Origin: Sphingobacteriia bacterium RIFOXYC2_FULL_35_18
GTDB taxonomy: Bacteria; Bacteroidota; Bacteroidia; Chitinophagales; Chitinophagaceae
NCBI GenBank assembly: GCA_001829005.1
Contig: MIAG01000002.1
Span: forward strand, 750,837 to 814,836
Length of the DNA: 64,000 nucleotides
Reading direction: 5' to 3'
Positions 36,845 to 46,453 of this stretch are shown one piece after another. A model generated the notes under the pieces. The model was not told where the DNA came from. It did not search any database and worked only from the letters and a program-made list of their open reading frames with translations. The translations under genes and the position numbers were made by a program. How positions within the stretch are numbered: position 1 is the first letter of the stretch; each line of letters starts with the position of its first letter.

Positions 36845-37726
36845 ATGGCAGGTCAATTAAAAGAGGTTAGGAACCGAATCAAAAGTGTTCAAAGTACTCA
36901 GCAAATTACCAAGGCAATGAAAATGGTGAGTGCGGCTAAACTACGCCGTGCACAGGATGCAATTACCCAAATGCGCCCTTACGCCCAAAAATTGCAGGAA
37001 ATGCTCAGCAATATTGTGAGCAGTATCGAGGGTGGTACTACTTTGGCATTGGCAGAAGAAAGAACAATTGAAAAAGTATTGTTGATTGTAATTACTTCTG
37101 ACAGAGGTTTATGTGGAGGTTACAATGCGAATATTGTTAAATTAGCAAAGAGTACTGTTGCAGAAAAATACAGCAGTCAATTTAATAAAGGAAACGTTAC
37201 AGTTTGGAATATTGGAAAGAAAGGTTGGGAAAGTTTAAATAAAGCAGGATATAATACCAATGAGCGTTTTAAAGACATTTATTTGAACCTAAATTTTGAA
37301 GCGGTACAAGAAGCTGCTCAAGCTGCTATGAAAGCTTTTGAGCAAAAAGAATTTGACGCAGTGGAAATTATTTATAGTGAATTTAAAAACGCTGCAACGC
37401 AAGCATTTGTAGCAGAACAGTTTTTACCAATTCCGAAGGTTACTCCCAAAGCAGGAAGCAAGAAAGCGGATTTTATATTTGAGCCTGCTAAAGAAGTATT
37501 GATAGCAGAATTGATGCCTAAAATATTAAATACCCAATTATTCAAAGCAGTATTAGACGGTAACGCAAGTGAACATGGCGCTCGTATGACTGCAATGGAT
37601 AAAGCAAGCGAAAACGCAAACGAATTACTGAAATCATTAAAAATCAGTTATAACCGTGCACGTCAAGCTGCTATTACTACAGAGTTAACGGAGATTGTGA
37701 GCGGAGCCGCTGCATTACAAGGATAA
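36845..37726 (+). CDS. atpG: ATP synthase F1 gamma subunit
   Basis: 293 residues. N-terminal helix MAGQLKEVRNRIKSVQSTQQ with KAMKMVSAAKLRRAQ, the central ITSDRGLCGGYNAN, and the C-terminal NGSEHGARMTAMDKASENA-like segment followed by YNRARQAAITTELTEIVSGA. It is the rotating shaft of F1. No other atp gene is beside it; upstream is an unrelated membrane protein and downstream is scpB. Confidence 0.97.
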   Translation: MAGQLKEVRNRIKSVQSTQQITKAMKMVSAAKLRRAQDAITQMRPYAQKLQEMLSNIVSSIEGGTTLALAEERTIEKVLLIVITSDRGLCGGYNANIVKLAKSTVAEKYSSQFNKGNVTVWNIGKKGWESLNKAGYNTNERFKDIYLNLNFEAVQEAAQAAMKAFEQKEFDAVEIIYSEFKNAATQAFVAEQFLPIPKVTPKAGSKKADFIFEPAKEVLIAELMPKILNTQLFKAVLDGNASEHGARMTAMDKASENANELLKSLKISYNRARQAAITTELTEIVSGAAALQG

Positions 37727-37740
37727 TAGCCAAAACAACC

Positions 37741-38568
37741 ATGGAATTAAGCGAAATCATACCACATATAGAAGTGCTCATTTTTGCCAGTGATAAGCCA
37801 TTGACTTCATTGGATATTGTAGAGCTCATCAATAACAGTTTCGGATTTTTAGAAGAAAGAATTTCGTTGGACCAAGTGGAAACGGCAGTAGAAGGTATTA
37901 GAGAAAAATACGCAGCAGAATTTTATCCATTTGAAGTGAGAGAAAGTGGCGGTGGATGGCAATTCCTTACAAAAAAAGACTATCATAAAACGATTGCACA
38001 ATTAAATGGTGATAAATTTTTAAAGCGACTATCGAATGCAGCTTTAGAAACCCTTGCAATCATTGGTTATAAACAGCCTATTACAAAAGGAGAGATTGAA
38101 GCGATTAGAGGAGTAAATAGCGACTATTCTATTCAAAAATTATTAGAGAAAGAATTGATCTTAATTAGTGGAAGAAATGAGCAGTTACCAGGTAAACCCT
38201 TGGTGTATGCTACTTCAAAAACTTTCATGGATTATTTTGGCATCAATAGCGCTGCTGATTTACCCAAAATTAAAGAGGTATTGGCCGAGCAAATTGTAGA
38301 AGGCACGATCATAAAACCAGAAGACTTTACCGATAATCAGATTGCTGATGCAATGGCGGCATTGCCTACTGACGATGAAATAATTGAAGGCGATGTATCC
38401 GATTTAACAGTGAATGAAGAAGGAGAACTGATTATTGCCGAATTGAATGAATCATCCGATATAGTATCTGCTTCAGAAGTAGCATCAACTGATGAATCAA
38501 CCGATGCAACAGAAGATGATTCGGATAATTTATCAAACGATGTTGAAGACGAGAATAATCCGCAATAG
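37741..38568 (+). CDS. scpB: Segregation and condensation protein ScpB
   Basis: 275 residues. Two winged-helix domains: IIPHIEVLIFASDKPLTS near the start, then LSNAALETLAIIGYKQPITK, EIEAIRGVNSDYSIQKLLEK and YATSKTFMDYFGINS. It joins ScpA and SMC in the condensin complex. Residues about 205-275 form a strongly acidic, Ser/Thr-rich tail (for example EGDVSDLTVNEEGE, DATEDDSDNLSNDVEDE) that is longer than in many ScpB proteins. scpA is not in the window. 14 bases after atpG. Confidence 0.94.
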   Translation: MELSEIIPHIEVLIFASDKPLTSLDIVELINNSFGFLEERISLDQVETAVEGIREKYAAEFYPFEVRESGGGWQFLTKKDYHKTIAQLNGDKFLKRLSNAALETLAIIGYKQPITKGEIEAIRGVNSDYSIQKLLEKELILISGRNEQLPGKPLVYATSKTFMDYFGINSAADLPKIKEVLAEQIVEGTIIKPEDFTDNQIADAMAALPTDDEIIEGDVSDLTVNEEGELIIAELNESSDIVSASEVASTDESTDATEDDSDNLSNDVEDENNPQ

Positions 38569-38586
38569 TTGGATTATCTTTACACT

Positions 38587-39801
38587 ATGTCTTTAACTAT
38601 TTCCAACGAACAATTACAAGCAGCTGCAACACAATATGGCACTCCATTGTACGTGTATCATGCAGAAAAAATTACTGCTCAACACCAACAATTACAAAAA
38701 GCATTCGAAGGGGTTTATACCCGTTTTTTTTATGCATGTAAAGCACTCACGAATATTTCTGTATTAAAACATATTCAATCAATAGGATGCAATATTGATT
38801 GTAGCTCCATTAATGAAGTTTATTTGGCGCTTAAAGCAGGATTTAATCCAGAGCAGATTTTATATACCAGCAATGGTATTGCTTTTGAGGAGATTATAGC
38901 CGCCGTGGAAGCGGGTGTTTCAGTGAATATAGACAGCTTAAGCAACTTAGAAAAGTTTGGGAAAGCATATGGTAGCAGGTACCCTGTTGGCATAAGACTG
39001 AGGCCCAATATAATGGCGGGAGGAAATTTAAAAATTTCTACAGGACACAATGGAAGCAAGTTTGGTATTCCATTAGAACAGTTAGATGATATTCTTTCAC
39101 TAAAAAATCAATACCAATTACGCATCAACTGCTTGCACGTTCATACAGGAAGTGAAATAAAAGATGTGGATGTATTTATTAAAGTAGCAGATATTTTTTT
39201 TGATTTAGTGCCTCATTTTCAAGACCTACAAGTTTTAGATATGGGGGGAGGATTTAAAGTTCCTTATCAGTCCAATGAAAAAGGAACCGATATTCCGCTA
39301 TTGGCTAAAAAAGTTGGAGAAGTATTAAATAAGTTTGAGACAACTTATGGCAAAAAATTTCAGGTTTGGTTTGAGCCAGGTAAATACTTGGTGAGCGAGT
39401 GTGGCTATTTAATTACCAGTGTGAATGTAATTAAGGAAACTCCATCTGTGCTATTTGCAGGCATTAATAGTGGGTTTAATCATTTGATACGCCCAATGTT
39501 TTACGAAGCTTACCATCACATCAGAAATATCAGTAACCCCAATGGACCAATAAAAAATTATGCTGTAACGGGGAATATTTGTGAAACAGACAATTTTGCT
39601 TGGGACAGGCCAATTAATGAAATAAGGGAAAATGATTTGTTGGTAATAGACAATGCAGGCGCTTATGGGTTTGAAATGGGAAGCAATTACAACTCAAGAT
39701 TTTTACCTGCACAGGTTTTGTATAAAGAAGGTCAAATGCGCCTTATAAGAAAAAGAGATACCATGGAAGACATACTAAAAAATCAGATCGAGCTCAATTA
39801 A
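38587..39801 (+). CDS. lysA: Diaminopimelate decarboxylase
   Basis: 404 residues from the ATG at 38587; an upstream TTG at 38569 is unlikely. PLP fold-type III barrel with the Schiff-base Lys in FYACKALTN, HVHTGSEI, LDMGGGFKVPY, FEPGKYLVSE, and the active-site Cys in GNICETDNF. It makes lysine from meso-diaminopimelate. Follows scpB after 18 bases. Confidence 0.94.
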   Translation: MSLTISNEQLQAAATQYGTPLYVYHAEKITAQHQQLQKAFEGVYTRFFYACKALTNISVLKHIQSIGCNIDCSSINEVYLALKAGFNPEQILYTSNGIAFEEIIAAVEAGVSVNIDSLSNLEKFGKAYGSRYPVGIRLRPNIMAGGNLKISTGHNGSKFGIPLEQLDDILSLKNQYQLRINCLHVHTGSEIKDVDVFIKVADIFFDLVPHFQDLQVLDMGGGFKVPYQSNEKGTDIPLLAKKVGEVLNKFETTYGKKFQVWFEPGKYLVSECGYLITSVNVIKETPSVLFAGINSGFNHLIRPMFYEAYHHIRNISNPNGPIKNYAVTGNICETDNFAWDRPINEIRENDLLVIDNAGAYGFEMGSNYNSRFLPAQVLYKEGQMRLIRKRDTMEDILKNQIELN

Positions 39802-39826
39802 TAACAATTCAGTAGTTTACATTACC

Positions 39827-40597
39827 ATGATTACGCTAAAAAATATAAGTAAAAGCTTTGATGACCGAGTAATTATTCAGGGAATTGATGCGGTAATGGA
39901 AAGTGGTAAATGCAACTTAATCATTGGAACAAGTGGAAGTGGCAAAACAGTTCTCACAAAATGCATTGTTGGATTAATTAAACCAAACGAAGGGAGTATC
40001 GAATTTGATGGGGAAGATTTGATTACCATGGATGATAAGACCAAAAAAATGTTGAGACAAAAAATTGGTATGCTATTTCAAGGGAATGCTTTATTTGATT
40101 CAATGACGGTTCAAGAAAATGTAAAGTTCCCCTTAGACATGTTTACCAAATTAACTCATGGAGAGAAATTAAAAAAAGTAGACGAAGTATTGGAAAGGGT
40201 TAATTTAACAGATGCCCATAAAAGATTCCCCGCAGAAATTAGTGGAGGTATGAAAAAAAGGGTGGGTATTGCTCGTTCAATAGTGTTAAACCCCAAGTAC
40301 TTGTTTTGTGACGAGCCCAACTCTGGGTTAGATCCACAAACCTCCATGGTAATAGACAAGTTGATTAAAGAAATTACTACTGAGTACAAAATGACCACGG
40401 TAGTGGTAACCCATGACATGAATAGTGTAATGGAAATTGGGGACCATATTTTGTATTTGTACAATGGAAAGAAACAGTGGGAAGGTTCTAATAAAGACAT
40501 CATTTTTAGTAAAGATCAATTACTGAATGATTTTATTTTTGCATCAGAGTTTCTGCAAGATGCCAAACAAATGCGTATGCAAGAAGCGGGTAAATAA
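39827..40597 (+). CDS. mlaF: MlaF-type ABC transporter ATPase
   Basis: 256 residues. Walker A GTSGSGKTVLTK (around 34-45), Q loop MLFQGNALFDSMTV, signature EISGGMKKRVGIARS, Walker B YLFCDEPNSGLDP, H loop VVTHDMNS. The FQ-x-ALFDS and GGMKKRV forms are typical of the MlaF/Ttg2A lipid transporters. It probably works with the permease at 26307. 25 bases after lysA. Confidence 0.92.
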   Translation: MITLKNISKSFDDRVIIQGIDAVMESGKCNLIIGTSGSGKTVLTKCIVGLIKPNEGSIEFDGEDLITMDDKTKKMLRQKIGMLFQGNALFDSMTVQENVKFPLDMFTKLTHGEKLKKVDEVLERVNLTDAHKRFPAEISGGMKKRVGIARSIVLNPKYLFCDEPNSGLDPQTSMVIDKLIKEITTEYKMTTVVVTHDMNSVMEIGDHILYLYNGKKQWEGSNKDIIFSKDQLLNDFIFASEFLQDAKQMRMQEAGK

Positions 40598-40621
40598 ACA
40601 AACACATTTAATCTAATTTTT

Positions 40622-41131
40622 ATGGCACGAAAGTGTTTTTTTGCTTTCTTGGTTTTAGTATTCAGTACATTGGCTATTCAAGCCCAAAGTCCAATAGACA
40701 ATAGACCTGCGTATGTAAAAAATCCTGCCATACCCGAATTCAAATTAATTTTAACAGACAGCAGCTTATTTACCAATAAAATGGTTCCTAAAGCAGACTT
40801 TACATGCATTGTATACTTCAGTCCAGATTGTGGTCACTGCCAATATGAAGCAGACCAAATGATTCGAAATATGGACAGTTTAAAACAAGTCCAATTTATT
40901 TGGGTTAGTTATCGAGAATTTAATGATATCAAAGCATTTGGCAGGAAGTACCAGTTCGATTTATATCCTAATATCATCATTGGAAGAGACCCAGAATATA
41001 CAGTACCTGCATTTTTTCAGGTCAAATTCACTCCATTTGTTGCATTATACGATCAAAACAAGCAGTTTTTAAAAGCTTGGGAGTCGGGTGTAGAAATGCC
41101 TGAATTATTACAATTTATTCACAAAAAATAG
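40622..41131 (+). CDS. Exported thioredoxin-fold protein
   Basis: 169 residues. Signal peptide 1-22 (ends IQAQ). Redox motif FSPDCGHCQYE with Cys70 and Cys73, and a cis-Pro candidate in FTPFVALYD. A TlpA/DsbE-like periplasmic thiol oxidoreductase; partner unknown. 24 bases after the mlaF-type gene. Confidence 0.88.
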   Translation: MARKCFFAFLVLVFSTLAIQAQSPIDNRPAYVKNPAIPEFKLILTDSSLFTNKMVPKADFTCIVYFSPDCGHCQYEADQMIRNMDSLKQVQFIWVSYREFNDIKAFGRKYQFDLYPNIIIGRDPEYTVPAFFQVKFTPFVALYDQNKQFLKAWESGVEMPELLQFIHKK

Positions 41132-41178
41132 GGCTGCTGCACGTACCTTTGCACCACTTAAATTAACCACTTTAAATA

Positions 41179-42117
41179 ATGCCGATTATGAAAGTTACTG
41201 TAGTAGGTGCTGGTGCTGTAGGAGCCACTTGTGCCGATAATATTGCCCGTAAGGAATTATGTACTGAGCTGGTATTACTAGACATCAAAGAAGGTTTTGC
41301 AGAAGGCAAGGCCCAAGACATGATGCAAACAGCAGCATTACTAGGTTTTGACACTAAAATTACCGGAAGCACGAACGATTACAGTAAAACTGCAGGCAGT
41401 GATGTGGTAGTAATTACTTCTGGTCTTCCTCGTAAACCAGGTATGACTCGCGAAGAATTAATTGGAACCAACGCAGGTATTGTAAAAGGTGTTTGCGAAA
41501 ACATTCTGAAGTATTCGCCAAACGCTATTATCATTGTAATCAGTAATCCAATGGATACAATGACTTACTTGGCGTTAACCGCAACAGGTTTACCAAAGAA
41601 TAGAATTATTGGAATGGGCGGCACATTAGACAGCAGCCGCTTCAAATACCAATTAAGTCAACATTTAAATTGCAGCCCTGCAGATTTAAATGCATTGGTA
41701 GTAGGTGGACATGGAGATACTACCATGATTCCGTTGATTCGTTATGCTACATGGAATAGTGCACCAGTAACTGATTTCCTTTCTGCAGAACAACAACAGC
41801 AAATTGTAAATGATACCATGGTGGGTGGAGCAACACTAACTAAACTCATAGGTACATCTGCTTGGTATGCACCAGGTGCTGCTGGAGCTGCATTGGTTGA
41901 AAGCATTGTACGTGATGAGAAAAAATTATTTACTTGCTGCGTTAGCTTAGAAGGCGAATATGGTCAGAAAGATATTTGTTTAGGCGTTCCTGTAACTATT
42001 GGAAAGAATGGTTGGGAAAAAATCATCGACCTTAAATTAAATGAAGAAGAACAAGCTGCATTTAATAAGAGCGCCGATGCAGTAAGAAGCATGAACGACG
42101 TTTTAAAAACATTATAA
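41179..42117 (+). CDS. mdh: Malate dehydrogenase
   Basis: 312 residues of the LDH-like (type III) class: VVGAGAVGATCADNIARK nucleotide loop, LLDIKEG with the NAD Asp, SGLPRKPGMTREELIGTN with substrate Arg residues, VISNPMDTMTYLA, GGTLDSSRFKYQLSQ and the catalytic His in VVGGHGDTTMIPL. It interconverts malate and oxaloacetate. Start could also be the ATG three codons later (41188). A -7 element TACCTTTG lies at 41144-41151, without a visible -33 box. Confidence 0.97.
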   Translation: MPIMKVTVVGAGAVGATCADNIARKELCTELVLLDIKEGFAEGKAQDMMQTAALLGFDTKITGSTNDYSKTAGSDVVVITSGLPRKPGMTREELIGTNAGIVKGVCENILKYSPNAIIIVISNPMDTMTYLALTATGLPKNRIIGMGGTLDSSRFKYQLSQHLNCSPADLNALVVGGHGDTTMIPLIRYATWNSAPVTDFLSAEQQQQIVNDTMVGGATLTKLIGTSAWYAPGAAGAALVESIVRDEKKLFTCCVSLEGEYGQKDICLGVPVTIGKNGWEKIIDLKLNEEEQAAFNKSADAVRSMNDVLKTL

Positions 42118-42120
42118 TAA

Positions 42121-43143
42121 TTATTGGATCCACTGCATTGCCGTTGCTGCAATGCTTGCGGTATCTTGTAACTGCATACAATTAAAATGCCCTTTGGGGC
42201 ATTTTTTTTTGCCATAATTGCTACAAGGTTGGCAAGTCAAATTAGGAACGATGAAATTGTGATACCCTACTTCATTTTTATGCGAAGCCAATTGTTTTGA
42301 ACCGTAATAAGGTTCTACGGCCAACTTAGGAGAAGTACCTCCCCAAATGGCTAATACTTTTTTATTAAAAGCACAGGCAATGTATTGCAGGCCAGTATCG
42401 TGTGAAATAACCAGCTTAGCATGTTTTACTAAATCAGCCGATTCATGCAAAGAAAATTTACCACAAGCATTGTAAATACGAATAGGATCAATGCTTGCAA
42501 TGGCTTGGCCTTCTTCCTGATCTTCTTTACCCCCAATTAAAATAATGGGGTATTGAATTTGAGTACATAGCTGTTGTAACTTAGGAATGGGCAATTTTTT
42601 GGTGGCATAAGAAGCCCCAATTACAATAGCAATAAATCCAAATTGATGAGATGCAGGTATATCAGCTATTTGAATTCCCTTTCCTTCAGGAATAAAATAA
42701 TCCAAACCTTGCTCATCATTGACCACTCCCAATGGAGCGAGTGTATCTAAGCTTCGGAGTGTAATATGTCTATCAGGCATTTGGTTGATTCCAAAACGGG
42801 TCAGCAACCATTTCTGTCTGCTTAACTTATGATAAGCATATACAGGAACTTTTAATTGAAATTGAATGAGCCAAGACCTAAAGTTTTTATGCAAATCAAT
42901 AATCAAGTCAAACTGTTGACTCATTAATTTTGGTACAAGCTCGTTCAGGTTATTATTGAAGTAATGAAACTGATCAATATAAGGGTTTGCTTCTGTAACT
43001 GCTTTCATTGAAAGCTTAGTCAAGAAATGTACTTCAACGCCGGGTACCTGTTGTTTTAAACACCTAAATACAGGAGAAGCCAAAACAATATCGCCTATTG
43101 AAGAAAAACGAATGACCAATATTTTTTTTGTTGGAGCTTCCAT
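42121..43143 (-). CDS. Glycosyltransferase family 9 (heptosyltransferase-like)
   Basis: 340 residues. ILVIRFSSIGDIVLASPVF at the N-terminus, GASYATKKLPIPKL, ILIGGKEDQEEG, and VISHDTGLQYIACAFNKKVLAIWGGTSP. The C-terminal Cys-rich stretch CQPCSNYGKKKCPKGHFNCM is usual in this family. Likely transfers a heptose or other sugar during lipopolysaccharide core synthesis at the inner membrane. It converges with mdh (3 bases apart). Confidence 0.9.
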   Translation of the reverse strand: MEAPTKKILVIRFSSIGDIVLASPVFRCLKQQVPGVEVHFLTKLSMKAVTEANPYIDQFHYFNNNLNELVPKLMSQQFDLIIDLHKNFRSWLIQFQLKVPVYAYHKLSRQKWLLTRFGINQMPDRHITLRSLDTLAPLGVVNDEQGLDYFIPEGKGIQIADIPASHQFGFIAIVIGASYATKKLPIPKLQQLCTQIQYPIILIGGKEDQEEGQAIASIDPIRIYNACGKFSLHESADLVKHAKLVISHDTGLQYIACAFNKKVLAIWGGTSPKLAVEPYYGSKQLASHKNEVGYHNFIVPNLTCQPCSNYGKKKCPKGHFNCMQLQDTASIAATAMQWIQ

Positions 43144-43160
43144 GGTCGATCTATTTTTAT

Positions 43161-44411
43161 TTAGGTATGCTTTTCAACAAAATCTAAATCTTTATGAAAA
43201 GTTTCTTCAGTAAAATAGAATGCAACTAAGGTAATAAACATAATAATTAACCCTGTGATAATTCCACTTTGAATAAGTGACCAACCCCAGGTCTGCTGAA
43301 ATAAATTCAAGAACATCAGGTTAATCAGCGGCAATGCTCCCCTTACCATATTAGGAATAGTAGTAGCTGCCGTTGCCCTTAAATTGGTGCCAAACTGTTC
43401 TGCACCCATGGTTATAAAAATGGCCCAGAATCCGGTACTAAAGCCCAACATGCCACAAATAAAATACATGGAAGCATCGCTGTTATTGAAACTGCTATAG
43501 AAAAAAACTAAGCAAACCATGCAGAGTAAATAAAAAGAAAGCAATGCTTTTTTTCTACTCTTAAAATACTGACTTACTAATCCAATTAAAATATCACCAA
43601 TGGCAATTCCTACATATGCAAACATGATGGCTCTCCCACTCTCTATTTTATTCTCACCATACAATGCGCCAGCAAAACGATTGCTTAGGTTTACTAAAAT
43701 ACCTATTACATACCAAGTGGGTAATCCAATTAAAATGGCCAACAAATATTTTTTGAAACGTTTCTTGTTATTAAAGAACATGAAGAAATTTCCTTTTTGA
43801 ATGCCAACTTGTTCCTTTAAACTATGAAACATACCACTTTCTGTAACAGATATACGTAACAACAATAAACCAATACCGAGTCCTCCACCAATCATATAAC
43901 AAAGCCTCCAATCATTCGTGAGTTTGTAAACAAAATAAGCAAACACTGCTCCAAACAAACCAATGCCAGCAACCAATGAAGTACCTACTCCTCTTTTCTC
44001 TTTAGGCAATAATTCGCTCACCAATGTAATGCCTGCACCCAATTCCCCTGCTAGTCCAATACCAGCAATAAATCTGGCCCATGCGTATTGATCTACTGTT
44101 TGCACAAATCCTGTTGCAAAATTTGCTACAGAGTACAAAGCAATTGATCCAAATAATACACTCAATCTTCCTTTTTTGTCGCCAATAGTACCCCATAATA
44201 CCCCACCGATTAATAAGCCAACCATTTGCCAGTTGATAATTTTTGTACTAGCAGCAATCACTTGAACACTATCTGATAAAGGAACACCAATACCAGCTAA
44301 ACTGGGTTCACGAACAATGGTAAAGAGTAATAAATCGTAGATGTCTACAAAATAACCGAGGGCTGCAACAATTACAGGAAGAGAAAATATACCATATTTT
44401 TTAGCCGTCAT
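43161..44411 (-). CDS. Major facilitator superfamily transporter
   Basis: 416 residues with about twelve hydrophobic segments. MFS motif A GDKKGRLSVLFGS between segments 2 and 3, and ARFIAGIGLAGELGAGITLVSELLPKEKRG, the pattern of sugar/carboxylate-type MFS members. Substrate unknown. 17 bases upstream of the glycosyltransferase in transcription order, 5 bases after the DedA gene. Confidence 0.88.
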   Translation of the reverse strand: MTAKKYGIFSLPVIVAALGYFVDIYDLLLFTIVREPSLAGIGVPLSDSVQVIAASTKIINWQMVGLLIGGVLWGTIGDKKGRLSVLFGSIALYSVANFATGFVQTVDQYAWARFIAGIGLAGELGAGITLVSELLPKEKRGVGTSLVAGIGLFGAVFAYFVYKLTNDWRLCYMIGGGLGIGLLLLRISVTESGMFHSLKEQVGIQKGNFFMFFNNKKRFKKYLLAILIGLPTWYVIGILVNLSNRFAGALYGENKIESGRAIMFAYVGIAIGDILIGLVSQYFKSRKKALLSFYLLCMVCLVFFYSSFNNSDASMYFICGMLGFSTGFWAIFITMGAEQFGTNLRATAATTIPNMVRGALPLINLMFLNLFQQTWGWSLIQSGIITGLIIMFITLVAFYFTEETFHKDLDFVEKHT

Positions 44412-44416
44412 GTTGA

Positions 44417-45088
44417 TTATTTCTTTTTATTAAACACCAATTTCATGATAACCGGCGCAGTGGTTACTGCTACAATTCCTAGAACAATAATTTCTAAATG
44501 GTCTTTTAAATCAAATCCAAATTGTGCCAATATCCATTTCTGTAAAAAATGTCCCGCAAAAAGCATACTACCTACCCAAGCTACACAACCTACTACATTA
44601 AAGAAGCTGAATTTCTTTTGATCCATTTGCACAATACCTGCAACAATAGGAGCAAAAGTTCTTACAATTGGGATGAAACGTGCAACAATAATTGCACCAC
44701 CCCCATGCTTTTCATAAAACTCATGAGCCTGTTGCAAATAGCGTTGTTTAAAAAACATATTTTCTTTCCACTGGTACATGGCTGGGCCTACTTTTCTTCC
44801 AAACCAATATCCAGTTGTATTTCCAATAATACCAGCTACAGAAATCAGCATCATGATTAACAATAAATCAAATACTTCATTACCTGTTGGTATAAATTCA
44901 TTGGCTAAATTGGTACTGTAAATACCTGCAACAAATAACAAGCTATCACCTGGCAAAAAGAATCCTGCGAACAATCCTGTTTCTGCAAATACCACAAACA
45001 AGATCAACCATAAACCACCATGCTCAATATAAAACTGAGGCTGCAATAAATTGGTCCAATGAAACTCTAATAAAATTTGCATCAACAT
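44417..45088 (-). CDS. DedA-family membrane protein
   Basis: 223 residues. FAETGLFAGFFLPGDSLLFVAG, GNTTGYWFGRKVGPAMYQW, and FYEKHGGGAIIVARFIPIVRTFAPIVAG are the DedA/SNARE-associated signature, with re-entrant loops and the conserved Arg pair. Recent work links DedA proteins to lipid flipping across the membrane. Start could also be the ATG two codons later (45082). Between the MFS and symporter genes. Confidence 0.93.
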   Translation of the reverse strand: MLMQILLEFHWTNLLQPQFYIEHGGLWLILFVVFAETGLFAGFFLPGDSLLFVAGIYSTNLANEFIPTGNEVFDLLLIMMLISVAGIIGNTTGYWFGRKVGPAMYQWKENMFFKQRYLQQAHEFYEKHGGGAIIVARFIPIVRTFAPIVAGIVQMDQKKFSFFNVVGCVAWVGSMLFAGHFLQKWILAQFGFDLKDHLEIIVLGIVAVTTAPVIMKLVFNKKK

Positions 45089-45107
45089 AACACAACATTA
45101 ATTCATT

Positions 45108-46361
45108 TTATGATTGCAGTTCAACTGCTCCTTCTTCTTGTAATTCTCCTTCCCATTTACTTACTACTGTAGTTGCCAAAGCATTTCCTAATACATTGGT
45201 ACCTGTTCTAAACATATCGCAAAAATGATCAATTGGCAAAATCAATGCTACCCCTTCTGGTGGAATTTTAAACATTGCACAAGTAGCTAATACAATAATT
45301 AGTGATGCTCTTGGCACACCAGCAATCCCTTTACTGGTTAACATTAATACCAATAACATGGTAATCTGTTCCCCTATTGGCATATGAATTCCGTAAGCTT
45401 GAGCAATGGCTAGGCTGGCAAAAGTCATATACATCATACTTCCATCTAAATTAAAAGAATAGCCCAGAGGTAAAATAAATGACACAATGCTTTTTTTACA
45501 ACCAAATCTTTCTAACTCTTCAGTTAATTTCGGGAACACGGCTTCACTACTCGTGGTGCTAAATGCGACTAATAATGGATTAGCAATGGCTTTCAATAAG
45601 CCCTTCATTCGCTTGCCTAAAATGATATATCCCACGGTACATAAGAGCACCCATAACACAGCAATACCTAAAACAAAATAGCCAAAGTAAATAAAGTAAA
45701 AACTAAAAATGCTCAACCCCTTATCTGCAACAACTGCAGCAAGTGTACCAAACACACCAAAGGGAGCAAAATTCATTACATAACCAACAATCTTTAATAT
45801 AATATGCGCAACAACATCAAGGGCATTAATAACTGGTTTTGAATATGGTCCTAGGTTAGCGGCAGCCACTCCAAACAATATAGAGAACACAACAATTTGA
45901 AGAATCTCATTGGTTGCCATGGCTTCAAAAATGCTAGACGGCACTACATGCTCAATAAATTTTTGCAATGAAAACTCAGATGTTTTACCCATCAAGTCTT
46001 TTAACCCTGCATTATCTGCTTGCGATAAATCTATATAAGACCCTGGCTGAAAATAATTAACCAACACCATTCCCACTAATAAGCTTACCAAAGAAGCGGT
46101 AACAAACCATAACATGGCTTTACCTCCTACTCTACCTACTGTTTTAAGATCACCCAGCTTTGCTATACCTACCACTAGTGTACTAAATACCAATGGAGCT
46201 ATAATGGTTTTTACTAATCTAATAAATATCGTTCCAAGGAGTTTGATGTTTTTAGAAAACCCACTAATCGTTTCCGGAGCGGCATTTTCATGTACAATAT
46301 ATCCTGTAATAATTCCCAATACCATGGCAATCAGGATATAAATAGTCAGTTTATTCTTCAT
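45108..46361 (-). CDS. Dicarboxylate/amino acid:cation symporter
   Basis: 417 residues from the ATG at 46361 (MKNKLTIYILIAMVLG); an upstream extension to 46442 is not needed and would run into the promoter region of the divergent permease. Family motifs: AFSTTSSEAVFPKL, LPLGYSFNLDGSMMYMTFA, SKGIAGVPRASLIIVLA and DHFCDMFRTGTNVLGNA. A GltP/DctA-type sodium or proton-coupled transporter for glutamate, aspartate or C4-dicarboxylates. Confidence 0.94.
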   Translation of the reverse strand: MKNKLTIYILIAMVLGIITGYIVHENAAPETISGFSKNIKLLGTIFIRLVKTIIAPLVFSTLVVGIAKLGDLKTVGRVGGKAMLWFVTASLVSLLVGMVLVNYFQPGSYIDLSQADNAGLKDLMGKTSEFSLQKFIEHVVPSSIFEAMATNEILQIVVFSILFGVAAANLGPYSKPVINALDVVAHIILKIVGYVMNFAPFGVFGTLAAVVADKGLSIFSFYFIYFGYFVLGIAVLWVLLCTVGYIILGKRMKGLLKAIANPLLVAFSTTSSEAVFPKLTEELERFGCKKSIVSFILPLGYSFNLDGSMMYMTFASLAIAQAYGIHMPIGEQITMLLVLMLTSKGIAGVPRASLIIVLATCAMFKIPPEGVALILPIDHFCDMFRTGTNVLGNALATTVVSKWEGELQEEGAVELQS

Positions 46362-46453
46362 CCGGCAAAATTTGAGTTGGCAATATAGCCGTAAATTGAA
46401 TATAATACCTATTTTGCCAGATAATTTAAAACCAGAACCCAATTAATAAAACT

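Noticed and set aside
41120..41151. Full promoter for mdh
   Set aside because: TACCTTTG is present but no TTTG lies at the right distance, so only the -7 element is mentioned.
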